NCBI GenBank assembly: GCA_027317185.1
Contig: DAHVFB010000003.1
Location: 21,568 to 85,567 of the forward strand
Origin: Deltaproteobacteria bacterium
GTDB taxonomy: Bacteria > Desulfobacterota > Binatia > Binatales > Binataceae
Length of the DNA: 64,000 nucleotides
Direction of reading: 5' to 3'
This document shows, one piece after another, positions 9,557-17,851 of this stretch. The stretch's first letter is position 1. Each line of letters starts with the position of its first letter. The translations under genes and the position numbers were made by a program. The notes beneath the pieces were generated by a model that saw nothing but the letters and a program-made list of their open reading frames with translations, had not been told where the DNA came from and searched no databases.

Positions 9557-10683
9557 ACTACAAACCGGCCCTGCTCGATCGCGCCCGCCGTATCGTGGTG
9601 AAGGTGGGCAGCGCGGTGCTGTCCGACGGCAGTGGCTTGAAAAGCGGCGTAATCGACGATCTCGCCGCGCAAATCGATAGCGCAATCAGCGGTGGACGCG
9701 AGGTGGTGCTGGTCACCTCGGGCGCGATCGCCGCCGGTCGCGCACGGCTCGGAAAGCTCGGCGGCGCTACTATCGCGGCGCGCCAGGCCGCCGCGGCGGC
9801 CGGACAGATCGAACTGATGGCATCGTGGGCGAAAGCCTTTACCGCGCGCGGACGCACGATCGCTCAGCTTTTGCTGACGCATCAGGATCTGGCGGAACGG
9901 CGGCGGCGCAACAACGCGCGGCAAACGTTTCAGACCCTGATCGCCGCTGGCGTGATTCCGATCGTCAACGAGAACGACACCATTTCGGTCGACGAAATCC
10001 GGCTGGGCGACAATGACATGCTCTCGTCGCTGGTGGCGACGATGGTCGGCGCGCAGCTCTTGATTATCCTGACCGACGTCGCCGGCGTGCTGTCCGGCGA
10101 TCCGCGCAAGCGGCCCGATGCGCGGCTGATTCCACTGATCGCCGACGTCGAAGCACCGATGCGTGGACTGGTGGCCGAGAGCGCAGGACCGCTCGGCAGC
10201 GGCGGGATGGCCACCAAGATCAAGGCCGCGCGTCAGGCGGTTCGCTCCGGCATTACGACCGTTATCACTGCGGGCCACGGTCCAGCGAGCATCACCTCGG
10301 TGCTCGATCCTGCGCTCGACACCGGCACTTTGATCCTGCCGGCGGCGGCGCGGCTTAAGAGCCGCAAGCATTGGATCGCCTACGCACTGCGGCCGGCCGG
10401 TGCGATTACAATCGACAAGGGCGCGACCGAGGCGCTGCGCAATGCGGGTCGCAGCCTGCTGGCGTCGGGCATCCGCGAAGTCAGCGGTGAGTTTGCCGGC
10501 GGCGATTGCGTCAGCCTGATGGACCCCGAGGGCGTGGAGTTCGGGCGCGGAATCGTCAATTACCCCGCCGCCGATGTGCTAAAGGTTAAGGGACGCCATT
10601 CCTATGAGATTCCGCGTCTGCTCGGGTACAAGGTGGCGGATGAGATTATCCATCGCGATAACCTGGTGCTGTTGAGAAATTGA
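9544..10683 (+). CDS. proB: Glutamate 5-kinase with PUA domain
   Basis: 379 residues. The amino-acid kinase domain (about 10-265) carries VVKVGSAVLSDGSG, VTSGAIAAGRARLG and the Asn-Glu-Asn-Asp site in VNENDTISVDEI. The C-terminal PUA domain (about 285-375) is present, as in E. coli-type ProB. It catalyses the first step of proline synthesis, phosphorylating glutamate. It starts inside the end of obgE (13-bp overlap), and its TGA stop shares three bases with the TTG start of proA, indicating tight coupling of both proline enzymes. Confidence 0.97.
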   Translation: MSQLNYKPALLDRARRIVVKVGSAVLSDGSGLKSGVIDDLAAQIDSAISGGREVVLVTSGAIAAGRARLGKLGGATIAARQAAAAAGQIELMASWAKAFTARGRTIAQLLLTHQDLAERRRRNNARQTFQTLIAAGVIPIVNENDTISVDEIRLGDNDMLSSLVATMVGAQLLIILTDVAGVLSGDPRKRPDARLIPLIADVEAPMRGLVAESAGPLGSGGMATKIKAARQAVRSGITTVITAGHGPASITSVLDPALDTGTLILPAAARLKSRKHWIAYALRPAGAITIDKGATEALRNAGRSLLASGIREVSGEFAGGDCVSLMDPEGVEFGRGIVNYPAADVLKVKGRHSYEIPRLLGYKVADEIIHRDNLVLLRN

Positions 10684-11936
10684 CTACGCTCGAGAATGAA
10701 ATCGTCGCGCAACTGAGTCAGACCCGCGCCGCGGCCCGGCGGCTGGCGCTGGTTCCGACGTCACGCAAGAACGCGATGCTGCTCGCGCTGGCCGATGCAA
10801 TCCGCGTCTCGGCCGCCGGCATTATCGAGGCGAACCGTCAGGACCTCGAAACCGCTGAGCAGGCGGGCCGTGGCGGCGCATTCATCGAGCGTCTGACGCT
10901 GAACCAGGCTCGCATCGACGCGATGGCGCGCAGTGTCGAGGAAGTGGCGGCGCTGCCTGACCCGGTCGGTGAAGCGATCGAGCGCTGGACGCGGCCCAAT
11001 GGACTCGAAATCAACAAAATACGGGTGCCGCTCGGTGTGATTGCGATCATTTACGAGTCGCGGCCCAACGTCACGATCGATGCGGCGGCGCTCACCTTGA
11101 AATCCGGCAACGCGGTGGTGCTGCGTGGCGGGCGCGAAGCGATCGCGGCCAACAGTTTTCTGGCGGGGCTGATCAATCAATCGCTGGAACGCGCGGAGTT
11201 GCCAACCGCGGCAGCCTGGTTGGTTGCGAATCCCGATCGCGAGGCGGTGCAAATCCTCAAGCGCCATCCCGAGTTTATCGATCTGATAATCCCGCGCGGC
11301 GGCAATGCGCTCAAGCAGGCCTTGGCCGGATCGGCGGTCGCGATTCTGCCGCATTTCGACGGCATCTGTCATACCTATGTCGATCGCGCCGCCGACCTCC
11401 AGATGGCCGAAGAGATATGTTTCAACGCCAAGTGCAGCCGTCCGTCGGTCTGCAATGCGATGGAGAATCTGCTGGTGCATGCCGGAATCGCCAACACTTT
11501 CCTGCCCGCCCTCGCCCGGCGGATGGCGGCCGCCGGGGTTGAACTACGCGGCGACGAGCGCGTGCGCGCGATCGTCCCCGGAGCAAAGCCGGCTTCGGCC
11601 GAGGATTGGGATACCGAATATCTTGACCTGATTCTGTCGATCAAAATCGTCGATTCGATCGATGAAGCGATCGAATTTATCGCGCGTCACGGATCGCAGC
11701 TCGCCGATGCAATCGTAACCGGCGATCGCGAAGCGGCCCTGCGCTTTGAACGCGAGGTCGATTCGGCTACGGTTTACGTTAATGCCTCAACCCGTTTCAC
11801 CGACGGTTTCGAGTTCGGCTTCGGTGCCGAGACCGGTATCTCGACTAATCGCCTGCACGCCCGGGGTCCGATGGGATTACGGGAACTGACCACCTACAAG
11901 TACGTGATCGATGGCCACGGACAGGTACGTAACTGA
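10680..11936 (+). CDS. proA: Glutamate-5-semialdehyde dehydrogenase
   Basis: 418 residues, normal for ProA. The start is TTG 10680, overlapping the proB stop as TTGA. The family marks are PLGVIAIIYESRPNVT, LKSGNAVVLRGG and the catalytic cysteine in CSRPSVCNAMENLL (about residues 252-265). It reduces glutamyl-5-phosphate to the semialdehyde that cyclises to pyrroline-5-carboxylate. No proC occurs nearby. An alternative downstream start would lose the conserved N-terminal helix, so the TTG start is preferred. Confidence 0.97.
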   Translation: MTTLENEIVAQLSQTRAAARRLALVPTSRKNAMLLALADAIRVSAAGIIEANRQDLETAEQAGRGGAFIERLTLNQARIDAMARSVEEVAALPDPVGEAIERWTRPNGLEINKIRVPLGVIAIIYESRPNVTIDAAALTLKSGNAVVLRGGREAIAANSFLAGLINQSLERAELPTAAAWLVANPDREAVQILKRHPEFIDLIIPRGGNALKQALAGSAVAILPHFDGICHTYVDRAADLQMAEEICFNAKCSRPSVCNAMENLLVHAGIANTFLPALARRMAAAGVELRGDERVRAIVPGAKPASAEDWDTEYLDLILSIKIVDSIDEAIEFIARHGSQLADAIVTGDREAALRFEREVDSATVYVNASTRFTDGFEFGFGAETGISTNRLHARGPMGLRELTTYKYVIDGHGQVRN

Positions 11937-11969
11937 TCCGGACTGTGCGGACCGGAGGCTGGTGGCGCG

Positions 11970-12608
11970 ATGCGGGTAGGACTGTTCGGCGGCAGTTTCA
12001 ACCCGATCCACTTCGGCCATTTGCGATCGGCCGAAGAGGATCGCGAGGCGCTCAAGCTCGATCTGGTGTACTTCGTCCCGGCCGCGTCGCCGCCGCATAA
12101 GGCGGAAGGCGAACTCGCCCCGGCCGAGCATCGGCTCCAGTTGGTACGGCTCGCCACCAAAGGCAACCGTCATTTCATGGTCTCCGATGTCGAGGTGCGG
12201 CGCGTCGGGCGATCTTACACGATCGATACGGCTCGCCATTTCCTCCAGACCCTGCGCCAGCCCGCGACCTTGTTCCTGATCATGGGGGCGGACGCGTTCG
12301 CCGATCTCGAAACCTGGAAGGAAGCCGATGCGCTGGTTACGCTGTGCAGCTTGGTAGTGCATGCACGGTTGGACGAACGCGAATTTACTCACGGTGGCGG
12401 TCCGGTTGCCGTGCTCCAACGGTTTGGCTACAGTAAAGTTCAAGACCATTACGTGCATCCAAGCGGCCAAACGCTGTCGTTCCTGCAAACCACGATTTTG
12501 CCCATCTCCGCCACCAGTATCCGAGAGAAGTTGCGTCGCAAGGAATCGATCCGTTATCTGATGCCGGGCGATGCCGAGGATTACATCGAACGTCATTCAC
12601 TCTATTAG
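11970..12608 (+). CDS. nadD: Nicotinate-nucleotide adenylyltransferase
   Basis: 212 residues. The nucleotidyl-transferase signature GGSFNPIHFGH (about residues 7-17, with the HxGH-type motif) and the C-terminal SATSIREKLRR (ISSTxxR equivalent) are intact. The enzyme adenylates nicotinate mononucleotide in NAD synthesis. It lies 33 bp after proA and 32 bp before rsfS; nadD-rsfS pairing is common in bacteria. The run obgE-proB-proA-nadD-rsfS is therefore a classical cluster. Confidence 0.96.
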   Translation: MRVGLFGGSFNPIHFGHLRSAEEDREALKLDLVYFVPAASPPHKAEGELAPAEHRLQLVRLATKGNRHFMVSDVEVRRVGRSYTIDTARHFLQTLRQPATLFLIMGADAFADLETWKEADALVTLCSLVVHARLDEREFTHGGGPVAVLQRFGYSKVQDHYVHPSGQTLSFLQTTILPISATSIREKLRRKESIRYLMPGDAEDYIERHSLY

Positions 12609-12640
12609 GCGCACTCTATTAAGCGGTTGTCATTGAGATA

Positions 12641-13036
12641 GTGAATTCCCTGGAGAAGGCATTTGCGTCCGCCGAGGCGGCGCTCGACAAGAAAGCGTAC
12701 GACCTGGTCGTGCTCGAAGTCGAGCATCTAAACTCGATCGCGGACTATTTTATCGTCGCAACCGGGCGTTCGGACGTACAGGTACAGGCGATCGCGCGCG
12801 GTATCGAAGAACGGCTGCGCGGCGACAATGCGCGCCCGCTCGCGGTCGAAGGTTTCAACGTCGGGCATTGGGTGGTGCTCGATTACGACGACGTGGTGGT
12901 GCATATCTTCTTCGAGCCGACGCGGGAATTTTACCGGCTGGAGAAGAACTGGCTCGACGCGCGCGAGATCACGCTGCCCGAGCCCTGGCGCACGCAAGCC
13001 CGCGATCTGCGACTAAGCACTGCGGTCCGCGCCTGA
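12641..13036 (+). CDS. rsfS: Ribosomal silencing factor RsfS
   Basis: 131 residues from GTG 12641. The core HLNSIADYFIVATGRSDVQV (about residues 29-48) and YDDVVVHIFFEPTREFYRLEKNW in two parts are diagnostic. RsfS binds uL14 on the 50S subunit and blocks subunit joining during starvation. The usual next gene, rlmH, is absent: the following gene is on the opposite strand, and the two coding regions overlap tail-to-tail by 24 bp (13013-13036). Confidence 0.95.
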   Translation: MNSLEKAFASAEAALDKKAYDLVVLEVEHLNSIADYFIVATGRSDVQVQAIARGIEERLRGDNARPLAVEGFNVGHWVVLDYDDVVVHIFFEPTREFYRLEKNWLDAREITLPEPWRTQARDLRLSTAVRA

Positions 13037-14233
13037 TTTAGCGATCGCCGACCATACGTATATTTCGGCATAGGTGCCGAGAATTTCCACCTTGATAATG
13101 TGATCGGGCGCGATTTTTCTTGCCGCGGTCAATTCGCGCATCAGGGCGCGCTCGCCCGTGAGCATCACCGCTTTGCCGCCCGGCGCCATCACGCGATTTA
13201 ATTCCGAAATGAAGCGCGGATACGCATGCCGGTTATCGCTATGCGATCCGAAGCGTATTCCCCACGGCAGATTGGTGACGACTTTTGTCACGCTGCGATC
13301 CGGTAGCGGCAATTCGGCGGCGTCCCAGGGCCGCAACTCGATAGGTTTGTAGCGTGGGCCCACATTGATTCGCGCCACTGCGAGCGCTTCGGGATCGTTA
13401 TCGCCGCCGAGCAGCATCGCATAGCGGCCCAGGTGCGCGCGTTCGATCAGCGTCGTCGCGGTTCCACAAAACGGGTCGAGCACCACATCGCCGGGATTCG
13501 GATCGGACAGCCATGCCAGCGCAGCCGCCACCGCCGGACGCAACGAACCGGGCCGGTCGGCGTGTTTGTATCCGCGCTGACGCATCAGATCGTCGCTCAG
13601 CCGGATCATCATGATGAACTCGCTGTCGAGCAGCGTGACCCAGACCTCGACTTCGGGATGCTCTTCATCGAGCCGCCAGTTACGATCCTCACGTTCGACC
13701 AGGGCCTGCTCGACGGCGCGCTTGAAATCGACGCGGCGAAACTCGTGCTCGCCGGTCATGCGCGCGATCACGCGAAAATGCATTCGCCGGCCCGCCTTGC
13801 TTCCCGGCATCAGGCGAACCCGCGCATCCAGCGCCCAATCGATATGACGAGTTCCGCGCACCGCCGCGCTTATCTTCTCGAGCGACGGATCGGGTGCGGC
13901 ATGATAGCCGATGACCGCGAACAGATCTTCCGCGCATCGCAGTTTCATCAATGCCGGCGCGGCGGGGGCGGTGAAAATGCCGATGCCCGATCGCTCGCGA
14001 ATCACCCGTGATCCAAGCACCCGCGCCTGCGCACGTTTAGCCGCTTCGTCGAGCGCGATCTGCTCGAAGCCGGGCTGCGTTTGCAGGGCGTAGAGATTCG
14101 CGCCGAGCCTGAGCGGCCGCAGCGGAAGCGTGAATTCTTCACGCGGCTGAGATTTCTGGTTTTTGGACAAGGACCGCTGCGGCCCTCGTTCGGTACGCGC
14201 AGGCAGTTTACTTCGCCCGTCCCGCGTACTCAT
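13013..14233 (-). CDS. THUMP-domain class I methyltransferase (RlmL-N/Trm14-like)
   Basis: 406 residues. A basic, probably disordered N-terminus (1-35) precedes a THUMP RNA-binding domain (about 60-215) and a Rossmann methyltransferase domain (about 220-390). Its SAM motif is DVVLDPFCGTATTLIE and its catalytic TNLPWGIRFG, the Asn-Pro-Pro-Trp-like motif of enzymes that methylate exocyclic amino groups (m2G in tRNA by Trm14, or 23S rRNA by RlmL). Exact target unknown; the single methyltransferase domain argues against the full bifunctional RlmKL. The start overlaps the efp stop by 26 bp, so it is probably translated from the efp message. Confidence 0.85.
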   Translation of the reverse strand: MSTRDGRSKLPARTERGPQRSLSKNQKSQPREEFTLPLRPLRLGANLYALQTQPGFEQIALDEAAKRAQARVLGSRVIRERSGIGIFTAPAAPALMKLRCAEDLFAVIGYHAAPDPSLEKISAAVRGTRHIDWALDARVRLMPGSKAGRRMHFRVIARMTGEHEFRRVDFKRAVEQALVEREDRNWRLDEEHPEVEVWVTLLDSEFIMMIRLSDDLMRQRGYKHADRPGSLRPAVAAALAWLSDPNPGDVVLDPFCGTATTLIERAHLGRYAMLLGGDNDPEALAVARINVGPRYKPIELRPWDAAELPLPDRSVTKVVTNLPWGIRFGSHSDNRHAYPRFISELNRVMAPGGKAVMLTGERALMRELTAARKIAPDHIIKVEILGTYAEIYVWSAIAKSGADRSA

Positions 14234-14771
14234 GCGATTCAGTGTTGATCGCGATTACGTCGCCTTCCGAAACGAAGTGCGGAACCTGCACCACCAGGCC
14301 GGTCTCCATCGTGGCCGGCTTGAGCGAGTTGGTCACCGCCGCGGTTTTGATCCCGGGGTCGGTCTGAGCCACCCGCAGATGGACCGTTTTAGGCAGCCTG
14401 ACGTTGAGCGGAGTGGTCTCATATGACTCGACTTCGACCTTCATGTTCGGGGTCAGGAACTTCGCGACATCCTCGATCAGTTCGGCCTGTATCGCGATCT
14501 GATCGAAGGTCTCCGTATTCATGAAGTGGTACTGGTCGCCGTCGGCGTACAGGAATTCCATCTCCGCCTGATTGAGAATCGTGCGCTCGACGCGATCTTC
14601 TGAACGGAAGCGGTTTTCGGTCTGCGAGCCGGTCTTGAGGTTGCGCAGCTTGGTTTGCACCATTCCGCGCCAGTTCCCGGGCGTGACATGATTGACCAAC
14701 ATCACGCGCCAAAGGTCTTTGTTATGCTCGATTACCATCCCGGGACGAATCTGGGTTGCCTGGATTAACAT
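14208..14771 (-). CDS. efp: Elongation factor P with a variant loop
   Basis: 187 residues with the KOW-like domain I and OB domains II and III, ending near EGDVIAINTESHEYAGRAK. EF-P rescues ribosomes stalled on polyproline. The domain-I loop, which normally carries the modified residue (Lys34 in E. coli, PGKGQA), reads HVTPGNWRGMVQTK here. Aligned to E. coli, Asn33 takes the modified-lysine place, followed by Trp34 and Arg35. Modification by EpmA/EpmB on lysine is thus not expected at that site; unmodified or Arg-based action is possible. It overlaps the downstream methyltransferase start and is preceded by 71 bp of non-coding DNA. Confidence 0.94.
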   Translation of the reverse strand: MLIQATQIRPGMVIEHNKDLWRVMLVNHVTPGNWRGMVQTKLRNLKTGSQTENRFRSEDRVERTILNQAEMEFLYADGDQYHFMNTETFDQIAIQAELIEDVAKFLTPNMKVEVESYETTPLNVRLPKTVHLRVAQTDPGIKTAAVTNSLKPATMETGLVVQVPHFVSEGDVIAINTESHEYAGRAK

Positions 14772-14842
14772 ATGTAGATTTCTTTTCGGAAAGCAGTTGA
14801 GAATTCATGAACTTAACCGAGTGGCGCGATGCGAGCAAGCTG

Positions 14843-16312
14843 CTATGGCATCAAACGCTGCCACCACGGCGCATTCATCGCAGGGTTACCGTAACCATTT
14901 CCGTACGGGCTTCCATACGGTGCGGCGCCATATCCATATGGATTAGGCCGATAGCCGTAAGGACTGCCGTAGGGACTCCCGGCGTATGGATTCGCGCCAT
15001 AGCCGTATGGGTTTGCGCCATATGGACTGACGTAGGGGTTTGCGCCGTACGCATAAGGATTGACCACCATCGGACCGGAGTACATCGGCATATTCGAAGT
15101 GCCGAGGTTCACCGCCGTTTCGACGAAGTTTCCGCCCAATCCGTAGGCCCGGATGGTAGCCCCGCCGCCCATCATCTGAAACGTGGTGTCGAAGTTGTTA
15201 ATGCCTGCCCCGTTGGTAATCGAGATGGGCGACACTAACCGTCCATTCACGTATATTCCCGCCCGTCTGACGCCGGGACCACTGATCTGGCCGGTCACTT
15301 CGTACTGACCGGGGATCGATTGGTTGACGCTGATCACGTTGATCCTGACGCCGGTCAATGTCCCCCCGCCCAAACGATTATGCGGTCTGCTACGCGAGCT
15401 GTAGCTCGGAATCTCGGCCGTATTGCCGGAGCCGGACTCGCCGCCTTCCGGGCCGCCGGATTCGGGCGCGGATGTCATACGATCGCCGCGCGTCACCTCG
15501 ACCCCCGATGACGCCATGCGCGATCCCGATTCCAGTGGTGCTTCCGAAGTATCGCCGTTGCCGGTGATGATCCGCAGCGTCATGCCGGGCCGCACACCGG
15601 ATAGCTTGAGATCGAAATTAACCCGCTGCAGGCCGGTTATCCGATCAACGTGGATCGCTTCGAGCCGCTGGGCACCGTCGTAGATGCCCGCCGAGCTGAT
15701 ATCGTTGCCTTCAAAAAATCCTTTGACGCGCAGCTCACCACCGCGGCGGGATCGCGAATTGATCACCACGCGCGGCGCACCGGATGGCGGCGCTCCGGCC
15801 GGCTCGGCAAGGCCCGTTGGAGCCGCGCCAGCGACCGAGCCGGCATCCGAACCGAGAGCCGAAGCTGGTGGCGGCGGCGAGCCGGCCGCTGGCGCCGATC
15901 CAGGTTTCACGTAACTGGCGAGCGTATTGAGCTGATTCTTGAGCGCGGCCCAGCCTGCAGCTTGAGCTGGATCCGGATGGGCCCGCAAAGCCGAGTCGAC
16001 GGCCGTGCGATCGGCCTGCAACGAAGCCATCGCACCGGCCGCGCCCTGATTGTCGCCATGTTTCAGCGCACTGGCGAGCGTTTGGGCATCGCCTGCGAAA
16101 CCCGCCACCGGTCCGATCAGAGGATTGTTCGCCCCGCCGCTGCCGGTGATCGCATTGAGGAAAGTGAAAGACTGGTCGCTCAGGCGGCCCGCTTCAGCGG
16201 CGGGATCGGCAGCCCGCGCCGCGATGGCATAGAGTCCCAGCATCAGCAACGCGATCGCAATCCATTTTGGCGCGGGCCGATTCGCGGCATGCGCATGCCG
16301 GAACTCTTCCAT
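14843..16312 (-). CDS. Secreted protein with Asn-Pro-Tyr-Gly repeat tail (unknown function)
   Basis: 489 residues, family not recognised. A signal peptide or anchor (hydrophobic residues about 18-33, ending AARAAD) is followed by a helical Ala-rich part (about 35-140) and a Pro/Ala/Gly linker. Two similar beta-type modules follow (about 185-250, with VVINSRSRRGGELRVKGFFE and AGIYDGAQRLEAIHV; and about 325-395, with INVISVNQSIPGQYEVTG and AGIYVNGRLVSPI). Each has an AGIY segment, suggesting a duplicated domain. The last 72 residues are rich in NPYGYG/SPYG repeats. It probably functions at or outside the outer membrane, possibly in adhesion or matrix formation; this is a guess from composition only. 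It stands 71 bp upstream of efp. Confidence 0.7.
   Translation of the reverse strand: MEEFRHAHAANRPAPKWIAIALLMLGLYAIAARAADPAAEAGRLSDQSFTFLNAITGSGGANNPLIGPVAGFAGDAQTLASALKHGDNQGAAGAMASLQADRTAVDSALRAHPDPAQAAGWAALKNQLNTLASYVKPGSAPAAGSPPPPASALGSDAGSVAGAAPTGLAEPAGAPPSGAPRVVINSRSRRGGELRVKGFFEGNDISSAGIYDGAQRLEAIHVDRITGLQRVNFDLKLSGVRPGMTLRIITGNGDTSEAPLESGSRMASSGVEVTRGDRMTSAPESGGPEGGESGSGNTAEIPSYSSRSRPHNRLGGGTLTGVRINVISVNQSIPGQYEVTGQISGPGVRRAGIYVNGRLVSPISITNGAGINNFDTTFQMMGGGATIRAYGLGGNFVETAVNLGTSNMPMYSGPMVVNPYAYGANPYVSPYGANPYGYGANPYAGSPYGSPYGYRPNPYGYGAAPYGSPYGNGYGNPAMNAPWWQRLMP
14882..15061 (-). repeat. Coding tandem repeats for NPYGYG/SPYG units
   Basis: Sixty codons encode variations of Asn-Pro-Tyr-Gly-Tyr-Gly-Ala and Ser-Pro-Tyr-Gly. 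On the plus strand this appears as recurring ccatatgg/gccgtatggg blocks. The units are degenerate (NPYAYGA, NPYVSPYGA, NPYGYGA, NPYAGSPYG, NPYGYGA), implying old internal duplication. Unit-number variation between strains is likely. Confidence 0.85.
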
Positions 16313-16321
16313 AATCAGGCT

Positions 16322-16474
16322 TCAGCTTAGCCCCGTGCGCTGAGGCTCCTTATAGCGGGTCACAACCGATTTGATTTGACGCGCGAGCTTAAGAAAAACT
16401 TCACCTTCATCGTAGATGAAGAGCATCACGGTGAGTGCGATGCCGATGATCAACCCAATAACAAAGGCTCCCAT
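16322..16474 (-). CDS. Small single-span membrane protein (unknown)
   Basis: 50 codons from ATG 16474, preceded by GGGAGGG at a suitable distance. The protein starts MGAFVIGLIIGIALTVMLFI, one strongly hydrophobic span, followed by an acidic patch (YDEGE) and a basic amphipathic tail, so it should sit in the inner membrane with the charged tail on one side. The family is not recognised. The stop is 9 bp upstream of the repeat protein, so the two are probably co-transcribed and may work together. A longer frame extends further upstream, but its extra residues are not protein-like and lack a ribosome site. Confidence 0.55.
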   Translation of the reverse strand: MGAFVIGLIIGIALTVMLFIYDEGEVFLKLARQIKSVVTRYKEPQRTGLS

Positions 16475-16608
16475 AAGGCGCGGCCCTCCCTGCCATTGTT
16501 CAGTATATGAAAATTCGATGGCGGATAGAACAACGGCGAAAGGCGGGGGCGAACAAATGAACAAATACCGCGCGGCATTGTGGTGCCAGTCGTTAGTTTG
16601 TTAATTTT

Positions 16609-17631
16609 ATGCGGCTACCTTTCTGTCCGCGTCGCAAAATGGAAAGCATTGAAATGAACGAAATTGCCGATCGCGTTCCATCGCCCGATTCTGCGTACGG
16701 AGCCGTACGCGGTCGCGTCGCATGGCGAATGGTGAACGATCGGGTGCTGATTCGCGTTTTCGGCGCTGATCGGATTTCGTTTCTGCATGGCATGTGCAGC
16801 AACGATATCCGCGCGATGAAAACCGGTGAGGTCGCGCCCACGCTGCTGCTGACCGATCATGCGCACGTGGTGGCGGATATGTTCATCTACGCCGATGCGG
16901 ACGCCTTCCTGATTGAGATCGAACGTTCGGCGTGGGATCGCGCGCGCGCCCATCTCGATCGCTTTCTGGTGGCTGACGAGGTCGAATTCGAGCAACTGGA
17001 AGAGCTTGCGATGCTCGATTTGGAAGGACCGCGCGCGGCGGAACTGATCGCCGGCCTGATTTCGCAATTCAACGAGCTGCCGCCCTGGCGCTTCGCTATC
17101 GCTGGCGGTCTCCGGATCGCTAATCTGCCGCGCTTAGATTGGCCGGCTCTGACAATCATCGGCAGCCAGCAGGAAATCACGGAATTGGTCCGGCAACTTA
17201 AGGATCGCGGGGAAATCGAGGCTAGCGACGAGACGCTGGAGGCTGTCCGCATCGAGCAAGGCGTGGCGCGGGCCGGAATCGATACCGGCGAACGGACCCT
17301 GGCGCTCGAAGTACGCCTGGAGCGCGCGATTTCACTCAACAAGGGTTGTTATATCGGACAGGAGACGCTGGAACGCGCGACGGCCCACGGCGCACTGAAG
17401 AAGAAGCTGTACGGCTTGCGCTTGCCAGCGGGACAGATTCCGCCAATCGGCGCTCCGGTAAAGCTCGCGGGGCGCGAGGTGGGCAGAATCACCAGCACCG
17501 CCCAGTCGCCGGCACGCGGCGGAATCGCGCTGGCGATTCTGCATCACGACGCGTGGACGCCCGGCACCGCGGTGACGGTCGGGGAAGATGGCGGACTGGC
17601 GGCCGCGGTAACTGATCTTCCTTTCGAGTAA
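16609..17631 (+). CDS. ygfZ: Folate-binding YgfZ/GcvT-like protein (Fe-S enzyme maturation)
   Basis: 340 residues from ATG 16609; internal ATGs at 16639 and 16654 are also credible starts, because family conservation begins later (ADRISFLHGMCSNDIRAMKTG). The diagnostic motif NKGCYIGQETLERATAHG (about residues 244-261), containing the YgfZ signature KGC-Y-x-G-Q-E, is intact. YgfZ/CAF17 proteins bind tetrahydrofolate and support repair or assembly of certain Fe-S enzymes, including radical SAM proteins. It is followed after 27 bp by a desulforedoxin-like gene on the same strand, a sensible partner if that protein is an iron-thiolate redox carrier. Confidence 0.9.
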   Translation: MRLPFCPRRKMESIEMNEIADRVPSPDSAYGAVRGRVAWRMVNDRVLIRVFGADRISFLHGMCSNDIRAMKTGEVAPTLLLTDHAHVVADMFIYADADAFLIEIERSAWDRARAHLDRFLVADEVEFEQLEELAMLDLEGPRAAELIAGLISQFNELPPWRFAIAGGLRIANLPRLDWPALTIIGSQQEITELVRQLKDRGEIEASDETLEAVRIEQGVARAGIDTGERTLALEVRLERAISLNKGCYIGQETLERATAHGALKKKLYGLRLPAGQIPPIGAPVKLAGREVGRITSTAQSPARGGIALAILHHDAWTPGTAVTVGEDGGLAAAVTDLPFE

Positions 17632-17658
17632 TACTTTAAGGAAATGAGAGGAAATTGA

Positions 17659-17802
17659 ATGCCTAACGCATTGGGGAAGCGCTATCAGTGCGACAAGTGC
17701 GGCACCGAAGTGCTCTGCAACAAGGCCGGCGATGGGCTGGTTGAATGCTGCGATACGCCGATGAAACTCAAGGAAGTGAAGCCTTTGCCCTCCTCCGACT
17801 AG
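17659..17802 (+). CDS. Desulforedoxin-like mini-protein (47 aa)
   Basis: ATG 17659 gives MPNALGKRYQCDKCGTEVLC and ends EVKPLPSSD. Cysteines occur as CDKCG (residues 11 and 14) and LVECCDTPM (30, 31), the CxxC plus CC pattern of desulforedoxin and the N-terminal domain of desulfoferrodoxin, which binds one Fe(Cys)4 centre. GAGAGGAAA just upstream serves as ribosome site. The gene lies between ygfZ and the amidohydrolase on the same strand, spaced 27 and 49 bp. A second, shorter relative is at 22483-22599. Function is probably electron transfer or superoxide/peroxide defence; the partner is unknown. The gene is short enough to be missed by most gene callers. Confidence 0.85.
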   Translation: MPNALGKRYQCDKCGTEVLCNKAGDGLVECCDTPMKLKEVKPLPSSD

Positions 17803-17851
17803 TTCATTTTTCACTTGAACTCTGTGCTTTGCTGCGGGACGGGCTAAAAAA

